From a virus, in the IMG/VR virus record IMGVR_UViG_3300041955_000271, positions 1 to 33,077 of that record: a stretch of DNA of 33,077 nt; one strand, 5' to 3'. Shown here piece by piece: positions 5,237-13,285 of the stretch. The notes beneath the pieces were generated by a model, which saw only the letters and a list, made by a program, of their open reading frames with translations, ran no database searches and had not been told where the DNA came from. How positions within the stretch are numbered: position 1 is the first letter of the stretch; each line of letters begins with the position of its first letter. A program made the position numbers and the translations under genes.

Positions 5237-7635
5237 GCAATCAAGCGGCTGACGTTGACGACAAGGCCACGAAAGACACTCCCGGCGAGGGCGCGCGCTG
5301 GCTCGCGGAAATTGAGCGCGCGCAAGAGGCGCCGGCCATGCGCGAGTGGCGGCGCCGGTGTGGCGTCATCCGCGAGAATTACCTCTACACGAAAAGCCAT
5401 GAGGCCAAGGCGCGACGCTATTCGATGCTTTGGTCGAATATCGAGACGCTTGAGCCGGCCGTCTATTCGCAGACTCCCAAGGCCGTCGTTCAACGGCGCT
5501 TTCGCGACGCGGACCCGATCGGGCGCGAGGCGTGCTCGGTGCTTGAGCGGGGGATCAATTTCCAGGTCGATCTAAACGATTTCAACGCGGGCTTTGAGCA
5601 AGTCCGCCACGACTATCTGCTGTATGCGCGCGGGCAGGCTCGCGCTTATTACGAGCCGGTCATGAAGGAAGCAGCCGAAGACACGGCGGACGAAGGCGCG
5701 GAGCTCGACGTTTCCGATATGCTCGGCCCGGACGTTGAGGCAATGGCGGGCGCTGGCGACGCGGCACCCGACGAAGGCGCGGAACCTTCCGCCCCCGACT
5801 CGGATGCGGCCAAGGCTCCCGGTGTCGTCGACTTCGAACACGTCAAAATGAAGTATGTCCACTCCGACGACTTCGCACATTCGACGGCCCGCATTTGGTC
5901 AGAGGTCGATTGGTGCGCCTTCCGGGCCTATCTATCGAAGGACGAATGGGACAAGCGCTTTCCAAAGCAAGCCGATGCCTTCTCCGCGAACGGCGCGACG
6001 GCGAAGACTGACAATCCCTCCGCGCAAGAGGCGCAAGAGGAAAAGGCCGCTGTTTGGGAGGTTTGGGACAAGTCCGGCAATCGCGTTTTGTGGGTTTCCA
6101 CGGGTGTTGACGGCGTGCTCGATGAATCCGAGCCGTATCTCAAGCTCGAAGGCTTTTTCCCCTGTCCAGAGCCCGCTTATGGGACGCGGACGAATGACTC
6201 GCTGGCCCCGGTGCCGGATTTCATCTTTTATCAAGATCAATGCGACGAAATAGACGCTCTGACGAAGCGCATCGCGGCTCTGACGGACTCGCTCAAGCTC
6301 GTCGGCTTCTACCCTGGCGGCCCGCAAGGCGAGGGCTTCCCGGAGCTTGAGCTTGCGATAAAGCCCGGCGTCGAAAATAAAATGATCGCTGTCAAGTCTT
6401 GGTCGGCCTTCGTCGAAGGCGGCAAGGGTGGTGCGCCGATTGTGTGGCTGCCTGTCGAGCAAGTCCTAAAGATCGTCGAAGGCTGCGTGACGCTCCGCAA
6501 GCAACTGATTGAGGACGTTTATCAAATCTTCGGCATTTCCGACATTATGCGCGGCGAGGGCGAGGCGAACGAAACGGCCAAGGCTCAAGGTATTAAAGCG
6601 CAGTTCGGCTCGATGCGAATTCGCACGCGGCAAAAGGAGCTCTCCCGTTTCTGCCGCGATATGGTCCGGCTGGTGGGCGAGATTATCGCAACGCAATTCC
6701 AGCAAGAGACGCTGGCGAAGATGACCAACGTATCCCTTCCGACGCGGCAGGAAGTGGAGCAACAGTTTCAGCAAGCGATGGTCGAATACGCCAACGCTAT
6801 GCAGCAATTCCAGCAAGCGGCCCAAGCCGCTGCGATGGCCCCTCCAGCGGCCCCCGGCGCTCCTGGTGCCGGCGGGCCTCCCCACGCGCTAAAGCCACCA
6901 CAGCCACCGCCGCAGCCGCAACCCGGCCAGCCCGTGACGTGGGACGATGTGCTTGAGCTATTCAAGGACGGCGTGACGCGGCGCTTCCGGCTCGATGTTG
7001 AAGCCGACTCGACCATTTCTGGAGACGAAAGCCAAGAGCGCAGCGATCGGGCGCAATTTGTTGAAGCGGTGACGAACTTCGTCAAGGAATGGGCGCCGAT
7101 ACTCCAGGCGCAACCCGCGCTCCTGCCGGTGGCGAAGCAAATGCTGCTTTTCCTCGTTCGGGGCTTCCGTGGCGGGCGCGAGCTTGAGGAAACGCTCGAA
7201 GAGGCGTTTGATAAGCTCGAAGACATTGCCGGCCAGCCCCCGACGCCGCCCCCGGTTCCTCCTGTCGAGCAAGCGAAGCTGGCGGGGATCCAGGCCAAGG
7301 CCCAAGCCGAAGGGCAAAAGGCGCAGGTCGACCTGCAAGCCTCGCAAGTCGACGCGCAAGCCAAGGTCGCCGCGACACAAGCACAAGTCCAGTTGAAGCA
7401 GGCCGAAGCCGCCGCGCAAATGCAGCGGGACGAAACCGCGCATCAGCTCGAAACCGCGCGCCTCATGACGCAAATGCAACATGACCGCGAGCGGCACGGC
7501 ATGGAGCAAGAGAAGCATCGGGCCGAAATGGCGCGGGCGGATCAATCTCACAAGCACGCAATGGAAGCCTCTGCGGCCGCCGCGAAGGCAAAAGCCTCAG
7601 CTCCGGCCGCCTCTAACCAATCGGACGCACGATGA
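5233..7635 (+). CDS. Portal protein (podovirus type)
   Basis: An 800-residue protein from GTG 5233. The N-terminal core holds portal-family features: EWRRRCGVIRENYLYTKS, WSNIETLEPAVYSQTPK, an acidic loop near 140-200, then DFIFYQDQCDEIDALTKRI and IFGISDIMRGEGEANETAKA. A Pro/Ala-rich linker lies at about 534-570. A second conserved block follows (RFRLDVEADSTISGDESQ), and the last 125 residues (about 677-790) are a long Gln/Ala-rich coiled coil. In P22-like portals a helical barrel extends from the C-terminus into the head; the coiled coil here is consistent with that, by inference. The portal forms the dodecameric DNA channel at one vertex. The size suits podoviruses. Confidence 0.9.
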   Translation: MSNQAADVDDKATKDTPGEGARWLAEIERAQEAPAMREWRRRCGVIRENYLYTKSHEAKARRYSMLWSNIETLEPAVYSQTPKAVVQRRFRDADPIGREACSVLERGINFQVDLNDFNAGFEQVRHDYLLYARGQARAYYEPVMKEAAEDTADEGAELDVSDMLGPDVEAMAGAGDAAPDEGAEPSAPDSDAAKAPGVVDFEHVKMKYVHSDDFAHSTARIWSEVDWCAFRAYLSKDEWDKRFPKQADAFSANGATAKTDNPSAQEAQEEKAAVWEVWDKSGNRVLWVSTGVDGVLDESEPYLKLEGFFPCPEPAYGTRTNDSLAPVPDFIFYQDQCDEIDALTKRIAALTDSLKLVGFYPGGPQGEGFPELELAIKPGVENKMIAVKSWSAFVEGGKGGAPIVWLPVEQVLKIVEGCVTLRKQLIEDVYQIFGISDIMRGEGEANETAKAQGIKAQFGSMRIRTRQKELSRFCRDMVRLVGEIIATQFQQETLAKMTNVSLPTRQEVEQQFQQAMVEYANAMQQFQQAAQAAAMAPPAAPGAPGAGGPPHALKPPQPPPQPQPGQPVTWDDVLELFKDGVTRRFRLDVEADSTISGDESQERSDRAQFVEAVTNFVKEWAPILQAQPALLPVAKQMLLFLVRGFRGGRELEETLEEAFDKLEDIAGQPPTPPPVPPVEQAKLAGIQAKAQAEGQKAQVDLQASQVDAQAKVAATQAQVQLKQAEAAAQMQRDETAHQLETARLMTQMQHDRERHGMEQEKHRAEMARADQSHKHAMEASAAAAKAKASAPAASNQSDAR

Positions 7636-8249
7636 AACGTATCGCTAGCGCGCTCGCGCTGCTTCTCGCCCTCGCCGTCCCGGCGTCGGCGGCGACGACT
7701 GTCTGTCTTGTCGACTTCAACAACCCAAGCCCTTATTGCCTGGGGGCGTCGGCGTCATCTCCGCTCTTTGCGGCGCTGGCGGACGGGTCGGGCCATGCTC
7801 TATCCAGCGATCTCTATGGCAGCGCCTATTATTTGCATGTTGATCCGTCAACCGCCGCGTCGGACGGCGCGACCTATGGCTCGGCCGCCGTTCCGCAAGT
7901 CAATGTCGGCGCCGGGAAGGGGTCGGATGGGCTTGTGCATCCTATCGCGATGGACGCGGGCGGGAACCAGTTTGTCAAATCTGGCATTTTCGCTTCCACG
8001 GGAGCTTCTCAGTTTGGCTTATCCGTCGCGACAGCAACCTCTCTCACCGTCCCCGGTGGTTCGCTTTTCGCGGAAATCTGTGTCGAGACGGCCAGCGTGC
8101 GTTATCGCGATGACGGGACGGCTCCGACCGCAACCGTTGGAATCCCGGTCGCGGTGTCCACCTGTTTCCAGTACGCCGGCCCCTTGGCTGCGGTCCAATT
8201 CATCGCGCAATCCGGCTCGCCAACGATTGACGTAAGCTATTACAAGTAA
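7632..8249 (+). CDS. Secreted protein with a phage decoration-like C-terminal domain
   Basis: A 205-residue protein starting by ATGA overlap with the portal gene. The first 21 residues (MKRIASALALLLALAVPASA) are a textbook Sec signal peptide, with cleavage after ASA. The mature part has a close Cys pair (VCLVDFNNPSPYC) and another pair farther on. The C-terminal region, VRYRDDGTAPTATVGIPV to VQFIAQSGSPTIDVSYY, resembles a beta-sandwich seen in small phage head or tail decoration proteins. A cytoplasmic virion part would not need a signal peptide, so either it coats the host envelope or reaches particles late. The next gene also encodes a signal peptide. The domain likeness is from memory and moderate. 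Confidence 0.7.
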   Translation: MKRIASALALLLALAVPASAATTVCLVDFNNPSPYCLGASASSPLFAALADGSGHALSSDLYGSAYYLHVDPSTAASDGATYGSAAVPQVNVGAGKGSDGLVHPIAMDAGGNQFVKSGIFASTGASQFGLSVATATSLTVPGGSLFAEICVETASVRYRDDGTAPTATVGIPVAVSTCFQYAGPLAAVQFIAQSGSPTIDVSYYK

Positions 8250-8770
8250 TGGTGAACCACATGAAGCTCGCTCGGATAGCCCTCGCCGCCGCCCTGTTGT
8301 GCATCGGATCGTTTGCCTTTGCCCAACAGGCTCCCATTGCGCTCGGTCCAGTAGGCGCTGGCGCTCCCGCCATTTACGGCAATGTGCCAACAACCGTGCA
8401 GTTTATCGCCGGCTACGGCGCTATCACGACGGCGAGCACGGCCGCCAATTATTATTTCGGCTCGATGTTTATTTCCTCCAGCGAGGGACTCGCTACTCTG
8501 CTCTCTCCGCGACCGGGAACTTTCAAAAACTTCTACGCGGTCGTCAACTCGGCTCCGGGTGGCACGGCGACATTCGTTTTCACGCTGCGCGTTAATGGCG
8601 CAAGCCCGTCGAGCGGTCCGACTTGCACAATCACGGGCTCGGCCACGACGTGCAGCGATACGACTCACACGGCGACAATCACAGCCGGGCAAACATATGA
8701 CGTGTTGCTCGCCACTTCGGCGGCGGCGGCCTCGACGATCCCGCTCGCATCCGTTGAATTCGACCAGTAA
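8249..8770 (+). CDS. Secreted protein of unknown function
   Basis: A 173-residue protein. The ATG at 8249 overlaps the previous stop (TAATG); a second in-frame ATG at 8261 gives a cleaner signal peptide, MKLARIALAAALLCIGSFAF, with cleavage near AFA-QQ. The mature part is rich in Ala, Thr, Ser and Gly and looks all-beta, with one tight Cys pair (TCTITGSATTC). Both this and its upstream neighbour are paired secreted proteins inside the head-gene cluster. I recognise no family; a virion surface or periplasmic role is possible. Confidence 0.6.
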   Translation: MVNHMKLARIALAAALLCIGSFAFAQQAPIALGPVGAGAPAIYGNVPTTVQFIAGYGAITTASTAANYYFGSMFISSSEGLATLLSPRPGTFKNFYAVVNSAPGGTATFVFTLRVNGASPSSGPTCTITGSATTCSDTTHTATITAGQTYDVLLATSAAAASTIPLASVEFDQ

Positions 8771-8801
8771 CGCAAGAAAAACATCAAAATAGGGGGGGCG
8801 C

Positions 8802-9197
8802 TTGGCGCAATTACGTTCCTGCCGCGTCTGCGGCGATTGGCATGACACATTTGACCCGTGGCCTTCGGCCTGTCGCGGTCACTGGCGCGAGACGACGCGC
8901 TCCGGCTCGGACCTTCCGGCCCCGGCAATTATCCGCGACGAAATGGCCCCGGTTAGGGGCATGGCGGACGGCAAGACTTACGACTCGAAAAGCTCGCTGC
9001 GCGCCTCGTATCGGGCGCACGGGATGCGCGAGATGGGGAATGACGCGCCCTCGGCGCCGACGGGTCCGGCGCGAGAGAAGATCACTTGCGACGAAATCGG
9101 CGAGGCAATCGCCAAGGTGAAGCAGGGATACAAGCCGCAAGTCCCGATCGAGCAAGACACGGGCGACGATCTCGCCTGGGCGGACGCCGCCGCGTAA
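8802..9197 (+). CDS. Zinc-finger-like conserved phage protein
   Basis: A 131-residue protein from TTG 8802, preceded by a strong G-rich ribosome site (AGGGGGG). The N-terminus holds Cys7, Cys10, His14, Cys24 and His27, which could bind zinc. A middle segment (LRASYRAHGMREMGND) is a recurrent element in proteins encoded next to scaffold and capsid genes. The C-terminal third is acidic. It lies between the secreted pair and the scaffold candidate, so a head-assembly role is possible. No firm family name. Confidence 0.6.
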   Translation: MAQLRSCRVCGDWHDTFDPWPSACRGHWRETTRSGSDLPAPAIIRDEMAPVRGMADGKTYDSKSSLRASYRAHGMREMGNDAPSAPTGPAREKITCDEIGEAIAKVKQGYKPQVPIEQDTGDDLAWADAAA

Positions 9198-9264
9198 AGC
9201 CGAAATGTAGAGGACCGCCCTTTTTAGCCAGCGCCCGAATCTGCATTTGCTTCAATTCCCCTCC

Positions 9265-9284
9265 GCGCCCGATCAGAAGGGCGC
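9265..9284 (+). other. Short hairpin in the gap before the scaffold gene
   Basis: GCGCCC at 9265-9270 pairs with GGGCGC at 9279-9284 around an 8-base loop. No T-run follows, so it is not a standard terminator. It lies 19 bases before the next start and may affect translation or mRNA stability. Nothing else is seen in the 105-base gap apart from a T5 tract at 9221-9225 without a stem. Confidence 0.35.
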
Positions 9285-9302
9285 ACAACCTCCCGAGAAA
9301 AC

Positions 9303-10412
9303 ATGACTGTCGAACTCGACGGCGTTTCCGCCGACGCTACCGCTTTGCCTGATGCCGGCCCCGCTGCGGCTCCCGCCGCTCCCGAGGCGGCGCCGCAATC
9401 CGAGCTCACGACGCGCGATATCATCCGCGCGGCGGTCGAAAGGCAGAAAGCCGGCGAGGATAGCCCTGCGGAACCCGCCCCAAGGTCGGACGGGCGCGCC
9501 GCTGATGGGCGTTTTGCGCCGGCTGCTACGCATGGGGCGGACGGGAAGCCTTTGGCGCCTGGCGCGGCCCCCGCCGTCGATCCCAACGCGCCCCCGGTCG
9601 ACGCGGCTCCTGGCGTTGGTCGCAACGGCGGACCTCCGCTCAATGCGCCCGGCTATCTCTCGCCGGAAAGTAAAGCCGTTTGGGCCGCGCTGCCTCCGCA
9701 TGTGCAAGCCGATCTGGTCAAGCGCGAGCAAGCCGTGTCGGACGGTTTTAGACAATACGAGGGCCTCGGCTCCTACGCCAAGATGGCGAAGGAGAGCGGG
9801 ACGAATCTCGCGACCGCTTTCAAGAATTACGCCGAAATGGACGCCGGCCTGGGCCGAGATTTCAACACGGGCGTCGAGTCCATCTGCAAATGGTATGGCA
9901 AGGACCCGCGCGAGCTTGCGGTCGCCATCGCCACGAAATACGGGCTTATCAAGGGGCAGGCCCCGGCGCTCGCGCCGCTCCCGAAGACGATCGACGAAGA
10001 CGCGCTGGTCGAACGCGCCGCGCAACGAATTCGCGATGAGCACGCTTCGCGACAAGTCGACGAGTCGCTTTCGAGCTTCAAGGCGGACGCGGCAAATCGC
10101 TATTACGAAAACGTCCGCGAGCATATGGCTTCCCTCATAGAAGCCGGCCACGCGGAAACGCTCAAGGACGCGTACGATATGGCGTGCTGGGCTCGCCCCG
10201 ATATTCGCGCGCTGTTGCTCAAACAACAGGCCGCGCCCGCTCCCTCTCCTAATGCAGCCCCGGCCCTCAAAGCCGCAGCCGCCGCGAAACACGTCCTCGG
10301 GGCTCCCCGCGCTGGTCTCACGCCTGCCGCTAAGCCGCACGACGAAAACGCCACCCTTCGCGACACGATCCGCAACGCTGTCGTAGCGCAACGCGCAGTC
10401 GGTCGCGCCTAA
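9303..10412 (+). CDS. Putative scaffolding protein
   Basis: A 369-residue protein placed between portal and major capsid genes, where scaffolds usually lie. It has an Ala/Pro-rich, probably disordered first third. A helical middle follows (PGYLSPESKAVWAALPPHVQ, EQAVSDGFRQYEGL, KWYGKDPRELAVAIATKYG), then an Ala-rich stretch and a basic C-terminus. The motif RDIIRAAVERQKA (38-50) reappears as RDTIRNAVVAQRA (353-365). Scaffold proteins are mostly helical with short coat-binding ends, which fits. The call rests on position, composition and these features, not on a recognised domain; a minor head protein is the alternative. Confidence 0.65.
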   Translation: MTVELDGVSADATALPDAGPAAAPAAPEAAPQSELTTRDIIRAAVERQKAGEDSPAEPAPRSDGRAADGRFAPAATHGADGKPLAPGAAPAVDPNAPPVDAAPGVGRNGGPPLNAPGYLSPESKAVWAALPPHVQADLVKREQAVSDGFRQYEGLGSYAKMAKESGTNLATAFKNYAEMDAGLGRDFNTGVESICKWYGKDPRELAVAIATKYGLIKGQAPALAPLPKTIDEDALVERAAQRIRDEHASRQVDESLSSFKADAANRYYENVREHMASLIEAGHAETLKDAYDMACWARPDIRALLLKQQAAPAPSPNAAPALKAAAAAKHVLGAPRAGLTPAAKPHDENATLRDTIRNAVVAQRAVGRA

Positions 10413-10439
10413 TCCCTCATTCCGCAAGGATCAATCATC

Positions 10440-11441
10440 ATGGCTTCCCCTCTCGTCGTATCCGTGGATTGGGGCGATGTGGTTACTACCACGCTCGAAA
10501 ATCGCTCCAAGAAGCTCGCGGACAATATCTCGAACAACAATGCGCTGCTCTATCGCCTTCGCACCAAGGGAAAACAGAAGTTTTTCGACGGCGGGCGCGA
10601 GATTATGCAAGAGCTCCGCTACGCGCAAAACCAGACATTCATGTGGTATTCGGGCTATGAATTCCTGAACGTGTCGCTCAACGACACGATGACGGCGGCC
10701 CGCTTCCCGCTCAAGCAGGCGTCGATCGCGGTCACGCTGTCCGGCCTGGAAGAGCTTCAGAACGCCAGCGAAGAAGCGATGATCGACCTTATCGAGGCGC
10801 GGGTCGATACGGCCGAAGACACGTTCTGGAACGCGATGAGCGCGGGCGTCTACTCGGACGGCACGGGCTACGGCGGGAAGCAGATTGGCGGCCTGTCGCT
10901 GCTGGTGTCCAAGGTTCCGACCTCGGGCGTTGTCGGCGGCATTGACCGTTCGGCGCAAGTCTGGTGGCGCAACGTCGCCAACAACGCCAACACCGACTCG
11001 CGCGGCGTCGTCACGTCGGCGAATATTCAGTCCTACATGAACTCGAACACCATCGCGCTCAAGCGCAACAGCGACGGCGTCAACTTGATCGTGGCGGACT
11101 CGAATTATTACACGGCCTATCTGACTTCGCTCCAGGCGATTCAGCGCATCACGTCCGACGACAAGATGGCTGGGGCAGGCTTCACGGCTCTGGAGTATTT
11201 CGGCGCGGGCAAGCGCTGCCCGGTGGTGCTCGACGGCGGCAAAAACGGCCAGATTTCGGCGAACACCATGTATTTCCTTAACGAAGATTATTTGCAGTAT
11301 CGGCCGCACGCGCGCCGGAACTTTAAGGTCATCGGCAAGGATCGGTCGAACGTCAATCAGGATGCCATCGTTAGGATTATGGCCTGGGCGGGCAACCTCA
11401 CGTGCTTGAATTCCTCGCTGCAAGGTGTCCTCTGGCAGTAA
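10440..11441 (+). CDS. Major capsid protein
   Basis: A 333-residue protein with AAGGA nine bases before the ATG. Sequence features match a podovirus coat-protein group with the HK97-type fold: an N-terminal helix region (TTTLENRSKKLADNISNNNA), LRYAQNQTFMWYSGYEFLN, FPLKQASIAVTLSGLEELQN, an E-rich helix, then GGLSLLVSKVPTSGVVGGID and SAQVWWRNVA. The C-terminal part contains FFGAGK-like and YLQYRPHARRNFKVIGKDR segments. The length is normal for the group, and a separate decoration-like gene follows. It forms the icosahedral shell around the scaffold core. The identification is firm from both sequence style and gene order; the fold is from family knowledge. Confidence 0.9.
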   Translation: MASPLVVSVDWGDVVTTTLENRSKKLADNISNNNALLYRLRTKGKQKFFDGGREIMQELRYAQNQTFMWYSGYEFLNVSLNDTMTAARFPLKQASIAVTLSGLEELQNASEEAMIDLIEARVDTAEDTFWNAMSAGVYSDGTGYGGKQIGGLSLLVSKVPTSGVVGGIDRSAQVWWRNVANNANTDSRGVVTSANIQSYMNSNTIALKRNSDGVNLIVADSNYYTAYLTSLQAIQRITSDDKMAGAGFTALEYFGAGKRCPVVLDGGKNGQISANTMYFLNEDYLQYRPHARRNFKVIGKDRSNVNQDAIVRIMAWAGNLTCLNSSLQGVLWQ

Positions 11442-11455
11442 TCGCGAAGTAACCG

Positions 11456-11485
11456 GGCGCGCCTCGTCTTTCGACCTGGTGCGCC
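11456..11485 (+). other. Inverted repeat after the capsid gene
   Basis: GGCGCGCC (11456-11463) can pair with GGTGCGCC (11478-11485) with one G-T pair and a 14-base loop. No T-run follows. It lies in the 88-base gap between the capsid gene and the next gene. It might slow ribonucleases or attenuate transcription so that capsid mRNA is made in excess; this is a guess. Confidence 0.4.
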
Positions 11486-11529
11486 TGGCGCGGCGTCTTC
11501 GCTTCCTCAATTCTTGAAGGTCAACAATC

Positions 11530-12510
11530 ATGACTATCGCAACCAAACAATACGAAGGCATTGGCGCGCGCCTTTACCTTCCCGAAGGCCCCTACGGCAC
11601 GGCGGGGCAGACTCCACTCCCTGGCTTTCTTCCCGGCACGGAGGTCAGCGGCGACCGCGAGTCGGAATTCGTCTTTCTGTTCCTGACGGTCGTTGGCGCC
11701 CTTACGCTCAATCAGGGCGACGTGCTGGTGTGGGACAACTCTTTTCAGGCTGTCCAGTCTCAAACCGGCTCGGGGGTTCACCCGTTCGGCGCCAGCGTCG
11801 GCACGTTCTTCCTGGGTGGCCAGTTGGACACGATCGAGGAATTCGCCTCTGGCGGCCTGTGGTCTTACACCTTCCCGACGCCAGGCGTTTATGGAATCTG
11901 GGTCCAGCGCGCGGGCGTGTCGCTCATGAATATTGCGACCGTCAACGCTCAGACGAAGCCCATCAACACGACGGCCGTTAATTCTCAGGTCAACGCGCCT
12001 TCCTCGGCGCTGTCGGGCTCGATGGGAATCACGGGCGCCTTCCCCGCGCCGACGTCTTGGACCTTCACTGGAACAACCGCTATCGGCTCCGTGAACCTAA
12101 CGGCGGTGTCTCAGGCGAAGGGCCTCGTGATCGGCCAGACGCTTTCCGGCACGGGAATTCCGAACGGCTCCTACGTCAAGGATATTCAGGGCTCGGTTAT
12201 CGTGTCGTCGCTCCCGGCGACGGCGGCCGGCACGGTGACAATCACGGCGGCGAACAATTCGACCTGGGGCGCCACGACGAACGGCTCCCCGGCGTTGACC
12301 AACGTCCCGAATATCCCCGGAATTTACCCGAACCAGACGCTGTCCGGAACGGGTATCTCCGGAACGATCCTTTCAATCACGGGCGCGCCCGGCAATTACA
12401 CGCTCAATATGAGCGCGAACGCCTCGGCCACGGCGGCGAGCATCAACTTCACCACGACGATCTATGTCGAGGCGTTGCTTCGCTGGCCGCAAATCACCGT
12501 CCAGAACTAA
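11530..12510 (+). CDS. Virion structural protein with tandem beta modules
   Basis: A 326-residue protein with GAAGG about ten bases before the ATG. Residues 1-150 form one unknown domain (YLPEGPYGTAGQTPLPGF near the start). Residues about 179-240 and 251-310 are two related beta-rich modules, marked by IGQTLSGTGIPNGSY and NQTLSGTGISGTILSI. Such GTGI modules are frequent in phage decoration and tail proteins and often bind surfaces or stabilise the shell. The same kind of module sits inside the tail-hub protein at 14023. Position directly after the capsid gene suggests a capsid decoration or stabilising protein. That role is inferred; the modules are seen directly. Confidence 0.65.
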   Translation: MTIATKQYEGIGARLYLPEGPYGTAGQTPLPGFLPGTEVSGDRESEFVFLFLTVVGALTLNQGDVLVWDNSFQAVQSQTGSGVHPFGASVGTFFLGGQLDTIEEFASGGLWSYTFPTPGVYGIWVQRAGVSLMNIATVNAQTKPINTTAVNSQVNAPSSALSGSMGITGAFPAPTSWTFTGTTAIGSVNLTAVSQAKGLVIGQTLSGTGIPNGSYVKDIQGSVIVSSLPATAAGTVTITAANNSTWGATTNGSPALTNVPNIPGIYPNQTLSGTGISGTILSITGAPGNYTLNMSANASATAASINFTTTIYVEALLRWPQITVQN

Positions 12511-12558
12511 TCCGGATTGGCGGGCCTGTCCCTCGCCTCTTAGCGGCTCGCGCTGCTC

Positions 12559-12597
12559 CCGCCCGGACCCGTGAAACGGCCCGGGCGGCCCTTTTCT
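12559..12597 (+). terminator. Rho-independent terminator within the structural operon
   Basis: CCGCCCGG (12559-12566) pairs with CCGGGCGG (12581-12588), with an inner CCG/CGG pairing and a TGAAA loop, followed by CCCTTTTCTC. The stem is strong and the T-tract short. It lies after the beta-module protein, about 20 bases before the next start. In a single late operon it would give partial termination unless read through, perhaps with help from the NusG-like protein. Confidence 0.72.
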
Positions 12598-12616
12598 CAC
12601 GCGCAAGGCGCTTAAA

Positions 12617-13234
12617 ATGGATGATATTTCTCAGATTGCGGTCGGTGATCCCACGGCGAGCGTCGATGAATGGGGAACGGTTGATTACGGCCAGATGAAC
12701 AAGGGCGTAACCCCGATCTTCTCGGCGATCCCGGTCAAGGACGAAAAGGCGACGGAGGAAACCGGGAAGGCGACATATCGCGAATTTGAGATTGTCCAGA
12801 TTCGCGTCGCCGGCGATATGAACAGCGTCGCGGCGCATCCGGTCGATGCCGCGATTAAAGAGCGCTTCGCAGCGCAGTATGAAAAGTGGAAAAACGGCCG
12901 CGTCGCGCGCACGATCGACGGGACGCCGTTGAAGCAGTGGCCGCTTCTATCCCCGATCCAGATTGCCGAATTCGACTCGCTCGGGATTTACTCGGTCGAA
13001 CACGTCGCCGGCCTCTCAGACCATCTCGTGACAAAAATCCAAGACGGTCGCGTGTGGCGCTCCAAAGCGGAGGCGTGGCTTGCCTCGGCCAAGGATAACT
13101 CGGCGGCGGCCAAGTTCGGGGCCGAAAACGAGCGGTTACGCGAAAGCAACGCGGAACTGAAAGCCGAAATGGCGTCGCTGGCTCTCCGGCTGAAAAGCCT
13201 GGAAGGCGACGGCAAGCGCTCGCGCGGGGCTTGA
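12617..13234 (+). CDS. Conserved phage structural protein with C-terminal coiled coil
   Basis: A 205-residue protein. The middle contains a conserved core: REFEIVQIRVAGDMNSVAAH, then ERFAAQYEKWKNGR, then PLKQWPLLSPIQIAEFDSLG and SVEHVAGLSDHLV. The last 45 residues are a heptad-like coiled coil (FGAENERLRESNAELKAEM). It is the first gene after the terminator and precedes the head-tail adaptor. Proteins of this kind are recurrent in podophage head regions without a settled name; a head-completion or minor-capsid role is possible. Family recognition is from memory and only moderate. Confidence 0.6.
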   Translation: MDDISQIAVGDPTASVDEWGTVDYGQMNKGVTPIFSAIPVKDEKATEETGKATYREFEIVQIRVAGDMNSVAAHPVDAAIKERFAAQYEKWKNGRVARTIDGTPLKQWPLLSPIQIAEFDSLGIYSVEHVAGLSDHLVTKIQDGRVWRSKAEAWLASAKDNSAAAKFGAENERLRESNAELKAEMASLALRLKSLEGDGKRSRGA

Positions 13235-13285
13235 TCTGACGCGCTCGGCCCCGGCCGGGCGTCCTCTCTCAATTTGGGGCCCTAA

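Noticed and set aside
9221-9225. T5 tract after the 8802 gene as a terminator
   Set aside because: No stem-loop precedes the T-run.
9273-10427. Reverse frame of 384 codons
   Set aside because: Antisense of the scaffold candidate. Open reverse frames are common in GC-rich coding DNA, and the product has no recognisable domain.
10431-11561. Reverse frame of 376 codons
   Set aside because: Antisense of the major capsid gene, with Arg/Val-rich low-information sequence and no recognisable domain.
13248-13260. GCCC/GGGC hairpin before the adaptor gene
   Set aside because: Only four base pairs and no T-run; expected by chance at this GC content.
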